Below are positions 1-7,226 of a stretch of 23,656 bases of DNA, piece after piece. The stretch is taken from NCBI GenBank assembly GCA_023411715.1, contig JAEYOM010000009.1, positions 1-23,656 on the forward strand, read 5' to 3'. Origin of the DNA: Bacillota bacterium. GTDB lineage: Bacteria > Bacillota > Clostridia > Acetivibrionales > DTU013. Made by a program: the position numbers and the translations under genes. Numbering within the stretch: the stretch's first letter is position 1; each line of letters opens with the position of its first letter. A model generated the notes under the pieces. It searched no databases, was not told the DNA's origin, and saw only the letters and a list, made by a program, of their open reading frames with translations.

Positions 1-563
1 AGGTTTCCCGTTAATTCCGCTTTGGTCGTAGCTTTTGCGGCGATTATCTTCTTGTTCCTGTAACTGTCCGAATAGAGGTTGATGGGCTCGATCTGCCCAT
101 TGGTGTCGAAATCTCCGCTGCCGTCCGTCTTCAGAGCCTGCCAGCCGTAAACATTGAGGCCGCCGCCTGTTACAAGGTTGCCGAGCCTATCTATCCCGAA
201 GTTGCCCGCCCTTGTGAATTTGAATGTGTCCGAGCTGCCGCCCTTGCAAATGAAGAAACCATCGCCTTCGATCGACATATCCGTTGGATTGTCGGTCGTC
301 TCCCGGCTCCCTCTCGTCATAATTGTGTCGACTGAACCTACGCCAAGGCCCAGGCCTATCTGCATCGGGTTCGTGCCGCCCCTGCCCGTGGTAGTATCAG
401 GCGCGCTCGCACCCTGTAAAGTCTCGCTGAATATTTCCTGGAAGGTAACCCTTCCCGATTTAAAGCCGACCGTATTGACGTTGGCAACGTTATTGCCTAT
501 TACGTCCATCCTGGTCTGGTGTGCTCTGAGACCCGACACACCGGATAACATTGATCTTATCAT
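1..563 (-). CDS. flgE: Flagellar hook protein FlgE (3' end outside window)
   Basis: About 187 N-terminal codons are present and the frame is still open at base 1. The translation begins MIRSMLSGVSGLRAHQTRMD and continues with the NNVANVNTVGFK motif of rod/hook/filament-axis proteins, then GDGFF and FTRAGNF, which are typical of FlgE and FlgG. The FlgE assignment rests on these motifs and on its place directly downstream of flgD. The protein polymerises outside the cell into the hook, the joint between rod and filament. The ATG at 563 has AAGGAGG upstream with a long spacer of about 13 bases. No other in-frame start fits better. Whether the C-terminal hook domain is complete cannot be seen. 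Confidence 0.93.
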   Translation of the reverse strand, partial: MIRSMLSGVSGLRAHQTRMDVIGNNVANVNTVGFKSGRVTFQEIFSETLQGASAPDTTTGRGGTNPMQIGLGLGVGSVDTIMTRGSRETTDNPTDMSIEGDGFFICKGGSSDTFKFTRAGNFGIDRLGNLVTGGGLNVYGWQALKTDGSGDFDTNGQIEPINLYSDSYRNKKIIAAKATTKAELTGN

Positions 564-595
564 AGCTGATGTTCGACCTCCTTCTTAATTTGCCA

Positions 596-645
596 CATCC
601 CGTCCGTCATTCAGGGATGTCCAGCCTCCCGAAAGGGTCCGGCTG
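596..645 (-). other. Two consecutive stem-loops in the flgE leader
   Basis: In the short gap between the small flagellar operon gene and flgE, the minus strand can fold into two hairpins. The first (622-645) pairs CAGCC with GGCTG and has an inner CCC/GGG stem. The second (596-619) pairs CATCCC with GGGATG. Neither is followed by a T-run, so neither looks like a terminator. They could be mRNA stability or processing elements. Only the base pairing is seen; the function is not known. Confidence 0.35.
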
Positions 646-1056
646 TTATGCTATTACCGCTCCGTCGATGTTGGTAAATACATTTTCGTTAAGTTCATTG
701 CTGTTTACGGCCGTAATTACAGTTTTGTTCCTTACGTTGACTACAAAAGCAAGATTGTCCATCAATACCAGCGAGTCGCGTACTCCCTTCGATTCCGCCC
801 TTGCCACAGCCTCCTTCATTTTATCCTTCTGAGCCTGTGTCAGGTTGATATTCCTGGATTGCAGCCTGAGCTCCGCATGCTTTGAAAACTTGATCTCCTC
901 ATTTTCCGACTGCTTTTGCTTCAGTATGCTGTTAAATCCGCCTACAGCTGTGTTTTGCTGTCTGCCTGGGCTATTTACCGGGTTTCCCGCCGATATCGAA
1001 GGTTTATTGGTAATCAGCGGCCTGTTAATCGTATTTCCCGAACTGTCAACTACCAC
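646..1056 (-). CDS. Small flagellar operon protein, TIGR02530-like
   Basis: This 136-residue protein resembles a small protein family found in Gram-positive flagellar operons between flgD and flgE (TIGR02530). The C-terminal half carries the family features FSKHAELRLQSRNI, SLVLMDNLAFVVNVRNKTVI and a final ENVFTNIDGAVIA. The N-terminal 45 residues are polar and probably disordered. Its molecular role is not established as far as I know; the position suggests hook assembly. I chose the GTG at 1056 because AAGGTG lies six bases upstream and the overlap with flgD is then only 11 bases. An ATG at 1101 would add 15 residues, overlap flgD by 56 bases and lacks a comparable ribosome binding site. Confidence 0.8.
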   Translation of the reverse strand: MVVDSSGNTINRPLITNKPSISAGNPVNSPGRQQNTAVGGFNSILKQKQSENEEIKFSKHAELRLQSRNINLTQAQKDKMKEAVARAESKGVRDSLVLMDNLAFVVNVRNKTVITAVNSNELNENVFTNIDGAVIA

Positions 1057-2014
1057 TGCTGTCACCTTCCGTTCCGCCTGAACCGCCGTCTGCGGGATCA
1101 TCCACGCCTGAGTCCGCCGGTTCGGAAGTAGTGCCGCCGCCTTGCTGTTCTGTCGACGTAGACGCTGCCGGCATTTCCGGCTTACTTATGTTCGTGATGC
1201 TCGTCAGAGGTACATGCAGACCGTTCAAAACAGCTGTGATCTTGCCGTCAGCCGCCTTGGTGTAACTGACTATCTTCGCAGTTACAGGAACGCGCTCGCC
1301 TGTAGTACTGTCCTTGATTATAATGTCGATCTCCGTACCGTTGTCCTTGGCGTACTTAAGCTGGTTAGTAACAAAGTCGGCATCCGTCGAGGTTTCTTCC
1401 GTGTCCAGGCCCGCAATCTCCACGCTGACTCCGTCAAGTACTGCGTAATCCTCGTAAACGCCTTTCTGCAGTGACTTCACGGTTCCGGTCACCTTGATCA
1501 TTTCGCCGTTTGCAGGATCATAGGCAATGCCGTTAACAATGCAACCTATCACGTTCGTATAGGCTGAAAGGTTATTATTTGATGAGTAAGAGCTTTCCGC
1601 AACGTCTACTATGTCGTCAATCGAAACATCAGTGCCATTGACAACGGCATAATATTTACCGTCGGAATACTTGACCATGCTTACGTTGCCCGTTACTTCC
1701 TTCGTTTCGCCTGTGGTATCGTCCGTAACATTTGCATCAACGCTTTTTCCCAACAGGCTGTATGCCTTTGTTCCGCTAAAGCTCGTATTGAGATTCTGCA
1801 TCTGTTCCAGTGCGCTGAACTGCGCCAGCTGACCGATAAATTCCTTATCGTCCGTAGGATTCAGCGGATCCTGATATCTCAGCTGAGTGACGAGCAGATT
1901 CAGAAACTCGTCCTTTCCAAGCTCACCGGTATTTCTTGTGCTTGTTTTGGACGCTGTCTCATCGATTATCTGCTGTATTGTTTTCTGGTTTGCCGATACT
2001 GTAGTGTCGCTCAA
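1046..2014 (-). CDS. flgD: Flagellar hook cap / hook assembly protein FlgD
   Basis: FlgD is the scaffold that sits at the tip of the growing hook and guides addition of FlgE. Residues 25-90 match the conserved FlgD N-terminal domain (GKDEFLNLLVTQLRYQDPLNP and LAQFSALEQMQNL). At 322 residues it is well above the usual 140-230. The extra length comes from three similar beta-rich segments (about 93-138, 155-204 and 228-276), each with a VTGxV-like strand followed by a [VL][LV][ND]G turn, and from an acidic Gly/Ser/Thr-rich tail after residue 283. Translation starts at a TTG at 2014 behind a strong GGGAGGTG. The stop overlaps the next gene. The N-terminal assignment is firm; the role of the repeats is inference. 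Confidence 0.93.
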   Translation of the reverse strand: MSDTTVSANQKTIQQIIDETASKTSTRNTGELGKDEFLNLLVTQLRYQDPLNPTDDKEFIGQLAQFSALEQMQNLNTSFSGTKAYSLLGKSVDANVTDDTTGETKEVTGNVSMVKYSDGKYYAVVNGTDVSIDDIVDVAESSYSSNNNLSAYTNVIGCIVNGIAYDPANGEMIKVTGTVKSLQKGVYEDYAVLDGVSVEIAGLDTEETSTDADFVTNQLKYAKDNGTEIDIIIKDSTTGERVPVTAKIVSYTKAADGKITAVLNGLHVPLTSITNISKPEMPAASTSTEQQGGGTTSEPADSGVDDPADGGSGGTEGDSSGS

Positions 2015-2020
2015 TTATTT

Positions 2021-2035
2021 CACCTCCCTTAGGTG
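2021..2035 (-). promoter_or_regulatory. Possible Shine-Dalgarno-sequestering hairpin at flgD
   Basis: On the minus strand CACCT (2031-2035), AAGGG loop (2026-2030) and AGGTG (2021-2025) form a perfect 5-bp hairpin that buries the flgD ribosome binding site GGGAGGTG. The CACCT strand is also the 3' arm of the structured repeat just upstream, so the two pairings exclude each other. The pairing is seen; regulation is inference. Confidence 0.4.
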
Positions 2036-2075
2036 TTTTTAAGGAAATCCGCGCCTCAACGGCGCTTAACATCCT
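2031..2075 (-). repeat. Fourth, diverged copy of the flgB-leader structured repeat
   Basis: The fliK-flgD gap holds one element closely similar to the three tandem units upstream of flgB. It shares the AAATCCGCGCCT core and the GGCGCT block on the plus strand. On the minus strand it has the GCGCC-GTTGA-GGCGC hairpin (2051-2065) and an outer stem pairing AGGATGTT with AACACCT, with one bulge. It begins one base after the fliK stop and ends at the flgD ribosome binding site, as the first unit does at flgB. Confidence 0.75.
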
Positions 2076-2076
2076 T

Positions 2077-3690
2077 CTATGCCGTAAGATTGATAGTGCT
2101 TTCTTCCCACCGGTATGGATTGCTCACGGCATTTGACTCGAATATCCCCGCCGTCTGCAATTCCGTTCCTGATTCGTTCCGTGCCGCCCTAACCGCCAGA
2201 TTTCCGGATGGCCCATACTGCGGCCTGTTTGTGTCTGATCCGCGCTGATCCTGCCGTACGGAAACGCTGAAACCCTGTACACTCATGCCCTGCTTCTCCA
2301 ATGAATCCTTCAGGAGCTGCATGTTTGATTCGAGTATCTCCCTGACCTGCTGATTGTCGGCAACAAACTTTGCCATTACTATGCCGTTTTCGGTGACTAC
2401 CTTGAGAGATAACTTGCCAAGGCTGTCAGGCTTCAGATCCATAACCATTTCGGATTTGTCCGGGCTCAATACCACTTTTGCCTTTTCGATGATCTGGCTG
2501 ATCAGTTCCCTCGGTTTTGCAGGGGCTTCCGGCGCCTTTTCTGTTACCGCGTCTATAGCTTGTCTGGTATCCTGCGCGGTCTGGAACTGCACCATGGGCG
2601 TCGCTTCCTTCGCAGTTTGCGTGGGCTGGCTGACAGCTGCATTCTGTCCTGTTTTTGCATCCGGCTCCCTGCCGCTGTCATCTGCCTCCCCGGATCCCTT
2701 TTCAGTATCCTTATTGGAAGCAGCTGTGGCCTGCGCCTGTGCTGCAGAATCCGCCTGCCCTCCATCCTGTGAAACAGCCTTAGCCGCTATTTCAGCCTTT
2801 TCGAGCAGCGGCCTCATGAGATTTTTCAATTCCTCTTCCACCGTGCTGTTGTCCTTACCAGCTTGAAGACTGATCTCATCGAGCTTGGAGCTGATCTGGG
2901 CGGCAAGTTTGTCCAGCAGGCTCTTGTCCGCGGACATTTCGCCTGACTCGGAATTGGCTGCCTGAGGACCAGTCTTATCGGCAATACTCTGCACACTCGT
3001 CGTTTCGGATACCTCCGCCGGTTTTATACCAAGCGATTCGGTACCGGCGCTCCCGTCATTACCATCCGCCTGTTTTGCCGCAAGCATTCCAAGCGATTCA
3101 GCCGCCATCACAAAAAGGCCCTTAAGCGATTCGGCCTGCTCGCCGTTCAAGCCCAAAAACTGTGACAGATCGGCTGCGGCTTGCTTTATACCGGCAGCGT
3201 CTTTTAAGGATTCCTCTGGGATACCTGCCTTTTCAAGGAGCTTCTGCAGTTCGCCCTTATCGATTCCGAGCAGTTCGGCGCAAATATTCAGGAAGTTCGA
3301 CTGCATATCCGACCTTACATTCTTTTTCCTGTCTTCCATGCTGTCATCCGTCGTTCTTTCAGTTTCCTCCGCAGTGCCTTTAGCTTTTACACGGGCACCG
3401 TTTGCATCTGTTTTCCTGAGGCTTGCATTTGCTTCCTGGAAGGTCAGGTATTTTGGCTTGTTTTCAGTTTTAACGCTGTCATATCCCGACGGTTTCTTCT
3501 GGGAAGCAGTATTCCTGGCAGAATTTACACCTGTCTGCTTTGCGGAGCCGCCAATCCTGGAAACGAGTACTTCGCTGAATGGAGATGTATCGCGGCTGCC
3601 TGAAGTATTGCGTTCGGGCTGGGTATTGAACTGAAATACGGAGGAACTCGCCTTTTGAAAATTTCCTGACATAAGTTCGTATAGATTCAC
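2077..3690 (-). CDS. fliK: Flagellar hook-length control protein FliK
   Basis: FliK is the exported ruler that measures hook length and switches the export gate from hook to filament substrates. The 537-residue protein has a long, low-complexity Ser/Ala/Glu/Lys/Gln-rich N-terminal two thirds, as expected for the ruler. A conserved Flg_hook domain spans about 393-480 (MDLKPDSLGKLSLKVV, VREILESNMQLLKDSLEKQG). After it comes a 55-residue polar tail. The start is GTG at 3690, seven bases behind AGGAGG. It lies between the ylxF-like gene and flgD, the Bacillus order. Sequence outside the C-terminal domain is too variable for comparison, so the identification rests on that domain and on context. 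Confidence 0.92.
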   Translation of the reverse strand: MNLYELMSGNFQKASSSVFQFNTQPERNTSGSRDTSPFSEVLVSRIGGSAKQTGVNSARNTASQKKPSGYDSVKTENKPKYLTFQEANASLRKTDANGARVKAKGTAEETERTTDDSMEDRKKNVRSDMQSNFLNICAELLGIDKGELQKLLEKAGIPEESLKDAAGIKQAAADLSQFLGLNGEQAESLKGLFVMAAESLGMLAAKQADGNDGSAGTESLGIKPAEVSETTSVQSIADKTGPQAANSESGEMSADKSLLDKLAAQISSKLDEISLQAGKDNSTVEEELKNLMRPLLEKAEIAAKAVSQDGGQADSAAQAQATAASNKDTEKGSGEADDSGREPDAKTGQNAAVSQPTQTAKEATPMVQFQTAQDTRQAIDAVTEKAPEAPAKPRELISQIIEKAKVVLSPDKSEMVMDLKPDSLGKLSLKVVTENGIVMAKFVADNQQVREILESNMQLLKDSLEKQGMSVQGFSVSVRQDQRGSDTNRPQYGPSGNLAVRAARNESGTELQTAGIFESNAVSNPYRWEESTINLTA

Positions 3691-3719
3691 TTTTTCACCT
3701 CCTTTCAGTTAAATTTATA

Positions 3720-4544
3720 TCAATTCCCCTTATACAGCGCATTCAGCCTTTCGGTCACCTGCGCCGCGAACTTGGGGGTCATTGATTCAAGTATTTTTGC
3801 GATATTGTCCTTGTTCATTGCTTTCAGTGTTTCAACCGTCATATCCAGCTTCGACGCGCCCATCTGTTCAAATATCTGGGCGGCGGCCGCCGGATCCATT
3901 GCCGCATATACCTGTGCGAACTTCTTTACGTTCGCATCCGTCTGCAACTCCGAAACTACCTGTGAATAAAGCACTTTTGCATTTGCCGGGTCCAGCGACT
4001 CATAATAATCTTTGAACGATGCCTTATCGCCTTTAGCTATCAATTCGTCGATCTGGCGTTTCATTTCGGTGAGCTGACCTTCCTTGTCCTTAAGGGCAGC
4101 TTCACGTGTGTCAACATCCTTTATTTTTTCTTCTATTTTTTCTTCGCTGTCGGCCGCCGCCTGTTTCGCATCGGCCTCTGACACCTTGTATTTTTCAAGT
4201 TCAGCCTTTGTTTCAGAAAGTTGCTTGCTGAGATCCGCATTTTCATCCCTGAATTCGATATATTTCTTTTTTATATCTTCAGCTGTCATATTTTTGGGAT
4301 CTAGCGGGTCTTTTTTGACAGGCAGGGCATACTTGATGACCGGTATGTCCTTGATGGTGAGATAATAACGATCGGCTACCCCGCCGAAATTATTGCGTAC
4401 TATGAAATAAAAAACTCCCGCGAATACAGCAGCAATTATTGCTAAAACAAGCAAAACCGTAAGGCTCGAAAATACCTTTCCTTTAATCCCGCTGCGCTGT
4501 TTATCCGGGGTTTCAACTGTCTTGCCGACGGCGTCTTTAGACAT
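3720..4544 (-). CDS. ylxF: YlxF/MotE-like flagellar protein with MgtE-N-like domain
   Basis: This 274-residue protein has a cytoplasmic N-terminus, one membrane helix (about 27-49) and a charged heptad-like coiled coil (about 88-165). A C-terminal helical domain (about 176-270) has the repeated pattern of MgtE N-terminal domains, for example AAMDPAAAAQIFEQM and LESMTPKFAAQVTERL. That architecture and the position between fliJ and fliK match B. subtilis YlxF. Related MgtE-N-like domains occur in MotE, a chaperone for a periplasmic motor protein in alphaproteobacteria. MgtE-N and FliG share a fold, so contact with the motor or switch is plausible but unproven. The ATG has AAGGAG seven bases upstream. 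It follows fliJ by 11 bases. Confidence 0.8.
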   Translation of the reverse strand: MSKDAVGKTVETPDKQRSGIKGKVFSSLTVLLVLAIIAAVFAGVFYFIVRNNFGGVADRYYLTIKDIPVIKYALPVKKDPLDPKNMTAEDIKKKYIEFRDENADLSKQLSETKAELEKYKVSEADAKQAAADSEEKIEEKIKDVDTREAALKDKEGQLTEMKRQIDELIAKGDKASFKDYYESLDPANAKVLYSQVVSELQTDANVKKFAQVYAAMDPAAAAQIFEQMGASKLDMTVETLKAMNKDNIAKILESMTPKFAAQVTERLNALYKGN

Positions 4545-4555
4545 TCATACTCTCC

Positions 4556-4996
4556 TTAGTTACCTTCTTTACGATTGTAACTGACGATTTCATCATTTGT
4601 TTTCTGTTCGAGTCTCTTCTGTTCGAGCAGATACTCTTCGTACTTTCTTTCGCGTAATTTTTCAAGTATTTTTCTTTCCTTTACTGCCTTTAACAACTCT
4701 TCCCTAATTTTATCGACATTCAGCATTGCAGAGTTTATATTTTCTTTTTGCCGCTTGATCCTAGAATCGATTAATGACAAGTACTTCTTAACTTCTATAA
4801 GCTTACGGACAGTGGTCTTTCTGGTCTTTTTATTAAATTCATATACCAATCCGTCCAGTTCGCTTTCCAGTTCCGAAAGCTTTTGTTTTTCCAGTTCCAG
4901 GAGCTGTATAGCCTTGCCGAGCTCATTCTTCAAATTGTCTTCTGCCTGGATCCTTATATTCAGAACCGGTTGGAGCCTGAAACTGAATGAAGCCAT
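4556..4996 (-). CDS. fliJ: Flagellar export chaperone FliJ
   Basis: A 146-residue, highly charged and almost wholly alpha-helical coiled-coil protein. This is the form of FliJ, the stalk that inserts into the FliI hexamer and couples it to the export gate. The N-terminus FSFRLQPVLNIRIQAEDNLK is typical of Gram-positive FliJ (FxFxLQxVLxxR). It lies between fliI and the ylxF-like gene. The ATG at 4996 is four bases behind GAGGTG. FliJ sequences diverge strongly, so length, coiled coil, N-terminal motif and position together make the call. Confidence 0.9.
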   Translation of the reverse strand: MASFSFRLQPVLNIRIQAEDNLKNELGKAIQLLELEKQKLSELESELDGLVYEFNKKTRKTTVRKLIEVKKYLSLIDSRIKRQKENINSAMLNVDKIREELLKAVKERKILEKLRERKYEEYLLEQKRLEQKTNDEIVSYNRKEGN

Positions 4997-5038
4997 GATT
5001 CACCTCTGCAAACCTGCGATATCATCAAAGATGACAGC

Positions 5039-6355
5039 TTAGTGGTCACTGAAAATATCCTGCAGCCGATCCAAAACTTCCTGGAAAGTAAAGCGATCTG
5101 CGGTAGACTGCTGGACGAAGTTCAATATCTTGTCTATCAGGCTGATGGCGTGATCAATATTCTCATTGCTTCCCTTAACGTATGCGCCTATGTTTATGAG
5201 ATCTTCCGCGTCCCGGTAGATCGCAAGCGCCTTTTTAAGCTCGCCTGCCGCCTCTTTATGCTCGCTTGAAATAATATCGGGCATTACACGGCTGACGCTT
5301 GCCAGTACGTCGATAGCCGGGTATTGGTTACGGTTGGCAAGCGAACGGGAAAGAACTATATGTCCGTCCAAAATGCCCCTTGCGGTATCGGTCACCGGCT
5401 CCGTCATGTCGTCGCCGTCGACGAGAACAGTATACAAACCTGTTATGGAGCCTTTTTCAGAGTTGCCCGCACGTTCCAGCAGTTTGGGCATCGTGCCGAA
5501 AACGGACGGCGTATAACCTCTCGAAACAGGAGGTTCACCCGTCGCAAGTCCGACTTCCCTCTGGGCCATGGCAAAACGTGTAAGCGAATCCATCAGAAAA
5601 AGTACATCCTTACCCTGATCCCTGAAATATTCGGCTATCGCGGTAGCGACAAGAGCGCCTTTCAGCCTGACCAAAGCGGGCTGATCCGATGTAGCGACCA
5701 CTACAACGGAGCGTGACAGGCCTTCCTCCTGGAGATCCTTCTCTATGAACTCCCTTACTTCTCTACCTCGTTCGCCTATCAGAGCTATAACGTTCACATC
5801 CGCCTTGGTATTCCTTGCGATCATGCCCATCAGCGTGCTCTTGCCGACGCCGCTGCCCGCGAATATTCCGATACGCTGTCCCTTGCCAACTGTCAACAGG
5901 CCGTCTATCGCTTTGATACCAAGCGTCAGCGGCTCAGTTATCCTTTTTCTGTTAAGAGGGTGCGGAGGTTTATTGTTGATTGGATAATACTTTTCCGGTT
6001 TAAATGGCTCCTTTTCATCGATAGGATATCCGAGGCCGTCAAGAACACGGCCTGTCAGTTTCTCCCCGACTCCTACCTTCAGTACGCTATCTGAGGCGAC
6101 TACCATGTTGCCCGGGCCGACTCCGGTCATCTCGCCAAGCGGCATCAGAAGAACCTTGTTGTCCCTGAAACCGACGACCTCAGTCTGTATGATCCCTTTG
6201 CCCCTGGAAGCGTGGAGTTTGCAAAGTTCGCCTATTTCCACCTCGGGCCCTTCAGATTCAATCGTGAGCCCGACAACCTTGGAAACCTTGCCGTAATATT
6301 TTATAAAATCGGATCTATTCAAAATATCATGATATTTTGCGAGAGTGTTATGCAC
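5039..6355 (-). CDS. fliI: Flagellum-specific ATPase FliI
   Basis: FliI is the hexameric ATPase of the flagellar type III export apparatus, related to the F1 beta subunit. The 438-residue length is normal. Visible motifs are Walker A AGSGVGKST (166-174), the GERGREV segment (194-200) and Walker B VLFLMDSLTR (251-260), followed by FAMAQREVGLATGEPP, which is characteristic of type III ATPases. The start is GTG at 6355 with GAGAGG about ten bases upstream. In many genomes fliH and fliI overlap or nearly touch. Here 112 bases separate them, and a palindromic repeat fills most of the gap, so FliI expression may be tuned or partly uncoupled. Confidence 0.97.
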   Translation of the reverse strand: MHNTLAKYHDILNRSDFIKYYGKVSKVVGLTIESEGPEVEIGELCKLHASRGKGIIQTEVVGFRDNKVLLMPLGEMTGVGPGNMVVASDSVLKVGVGEKLTGRVLDGLGYPIDEKEPFKPEKYYPINNKPPHPLNRKRITEPLTLGIKAIDGLLTVGKGQRIGIFAGSGVGKSTLMGMIARNTKADVNVIALIGERGREVREFIEKDLQEEGLSRSVVVVATSDQPALVRLKGALVATAIAEYFRDQGKDVLFLMDSLTRFAMAQREVGLATGEPPVSRGYTPSVFGTMPKLLERAGNSEKGSITGLYTVLVDGDDMTEPVTDTARGILDGHIVLSRSLANRNQYPAIDVLASVSRVMPDIISSEHKEAAGELKKALAIYRDAEDLINIGAYVKGSNENIDHAISLIDKILNFVQQSTADRFTFQEVLDRLQDIFSDH

Positions 6356-6397
6356 TACTTGTAATCCTCTCTTTCAAAAAGAGTCATGGGACTGTAA

Positions 6398-6471
6398 GTG
6401 AAACAGAGGGACGGTTCTTTTGTTTCACTTTCCTTGAAAAGTGAAACAAAAGAACCGTCCCTCTGTTTCAC
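6398..6471. repeat. Palindromic REP/MITE-like element between fliH and fliI
   Basis: Two perfect 34-base inverted arms (6398-6431 and 6438-6471) flank a 6-base loop. Each arm contains a 31-base unit that itself begins GTGAAACA and ends TGTTTCAC, so the element is two REP-like units head to head. Its outer edge provides the fliH stop codon: the TGA lies in the terminal GTGAAAC. No target duplication is visible. Units with a GGGACGGTTCTTTTG-type core recur in Clostridia and related genomes by my recollection, and may be mobilised by REP-associated tyrosine transposases; that part is from memory. There is no T-run after the stem, so it is not a standard terminator. Confidence 0.85.
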
Positions 6472-7226
6472 CTGCCCTGCAGTTCTTCATTGAACGCTTC
6501 TTCAATTTTGTCGAGCCGTGTATTGACCCCGGCGTCGACACTTCCGAACTGTGTTTCGATTATACAGTCTCCTTTGTGCAAAGTACTGTCTTTTTTGATT
6601 TCAAGACTGTCCGCTCCTTCGGTGCCGGACAGAAATTCATCGCGGTTCACGGCAAGATTTTCCGCATCTTCGGGCGATACTCTGAGCACCGCGCCGTCCT
6701 TGCCGGAACACTTGGGCAATGCATCGCGAATGAGCCTGATTATCACGTCCTGACCGGTTCCAAGCTCGCCTGCCACGACCTTTCTTGCTATATCCATGAC
6801 AAGGCTGAGCATCTCCTCTTCCATTCCTGCGATCAGCTCTTCATGTTCTCTTTGCGCTTCACGGCGCACTTCTTCCGCCTGAGCGAGTATATCCCTGCCC
6901 TGTTCGGCGGCAGCGTCCATCCCTTCCGCATATCCCTTCTGCCGCGCTTCTTCCGCTATCTTCTGCGCTTCGCCCGCGGCTTCCTGCCGTGCCTCTTCCA
7001 TTATCCTGTCTGCTTCCAGCTCGGCCTCGCGCGTCATCATTTCACATTTATGCCTTGTATTCTCAAGCAAAACTTCCGGATCTGGCAAATCCGGCGGCTC
7101 TTCACTTTCGTCTTCTTCAGCATCGGATATCTCTTCTATGCACAATTTATGGATTGTAACCGGTATTTGAACCGGGTAAGGTCTTCCGTAAGTTACCTGG
7201 CTATTCTTGAATATCCTGTTATACAA
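6468..7226 (-). CDS. fliH: Flagellar assembly protein FliH
   Basis: FliH is the stator-like regulator that holds FliI at the export gate, related to peripheral-stalk subunits of F- and V-type ATPases. The 252-residue protein has an acidic N-terminal segment and a long Glu/Ala/Arg-rich helix (about 50-130) with small-residue spacing (AEGMDAAAEQGRDILAQAEE). The C-terminal domain runs LVMDIARKVVAGELG to INTRLDKIEE-like sequence. The start is TTG at 7226, overlapping the fliG end by 8 bases, with GGAGGAGATG upstream inside fliG. The last residues LQGR and the TGA stop lie at the edge of an inserted palindromic repeat, so the native C-terminus may have been changed by a few residues. Confidence 0.92.
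   Translation of the reverse strand: MYNRIFKNSQVTYGRPYPVQIPVTIHKLCIEEISDAEEDESEEPPDLPDPEVLLENTRHKCEMMTREAELEADRIMEEARQEAAGEAQKIAEEARQKGYAEGMDAAAEQGRDILAQAEEVRREAQREHEELIAGMEEEMLSLVMDIARKVVAGELGTGQDVIIRLIRDALPKCSGKDGAVLRVSPEDAENLAVNRDEFLSGTEGADSLEIKKDSTLHKGDCIIETQFGSVDAGVNTRLDKIEEAFNEELQGR

Noticed and set aside
6398..6471. Intrinsic terminator between fliH and fliI
   Set aside because: The stem is strong but no T-run follows on the transcribed strand, and a stop here would cut off the rest of the operon.
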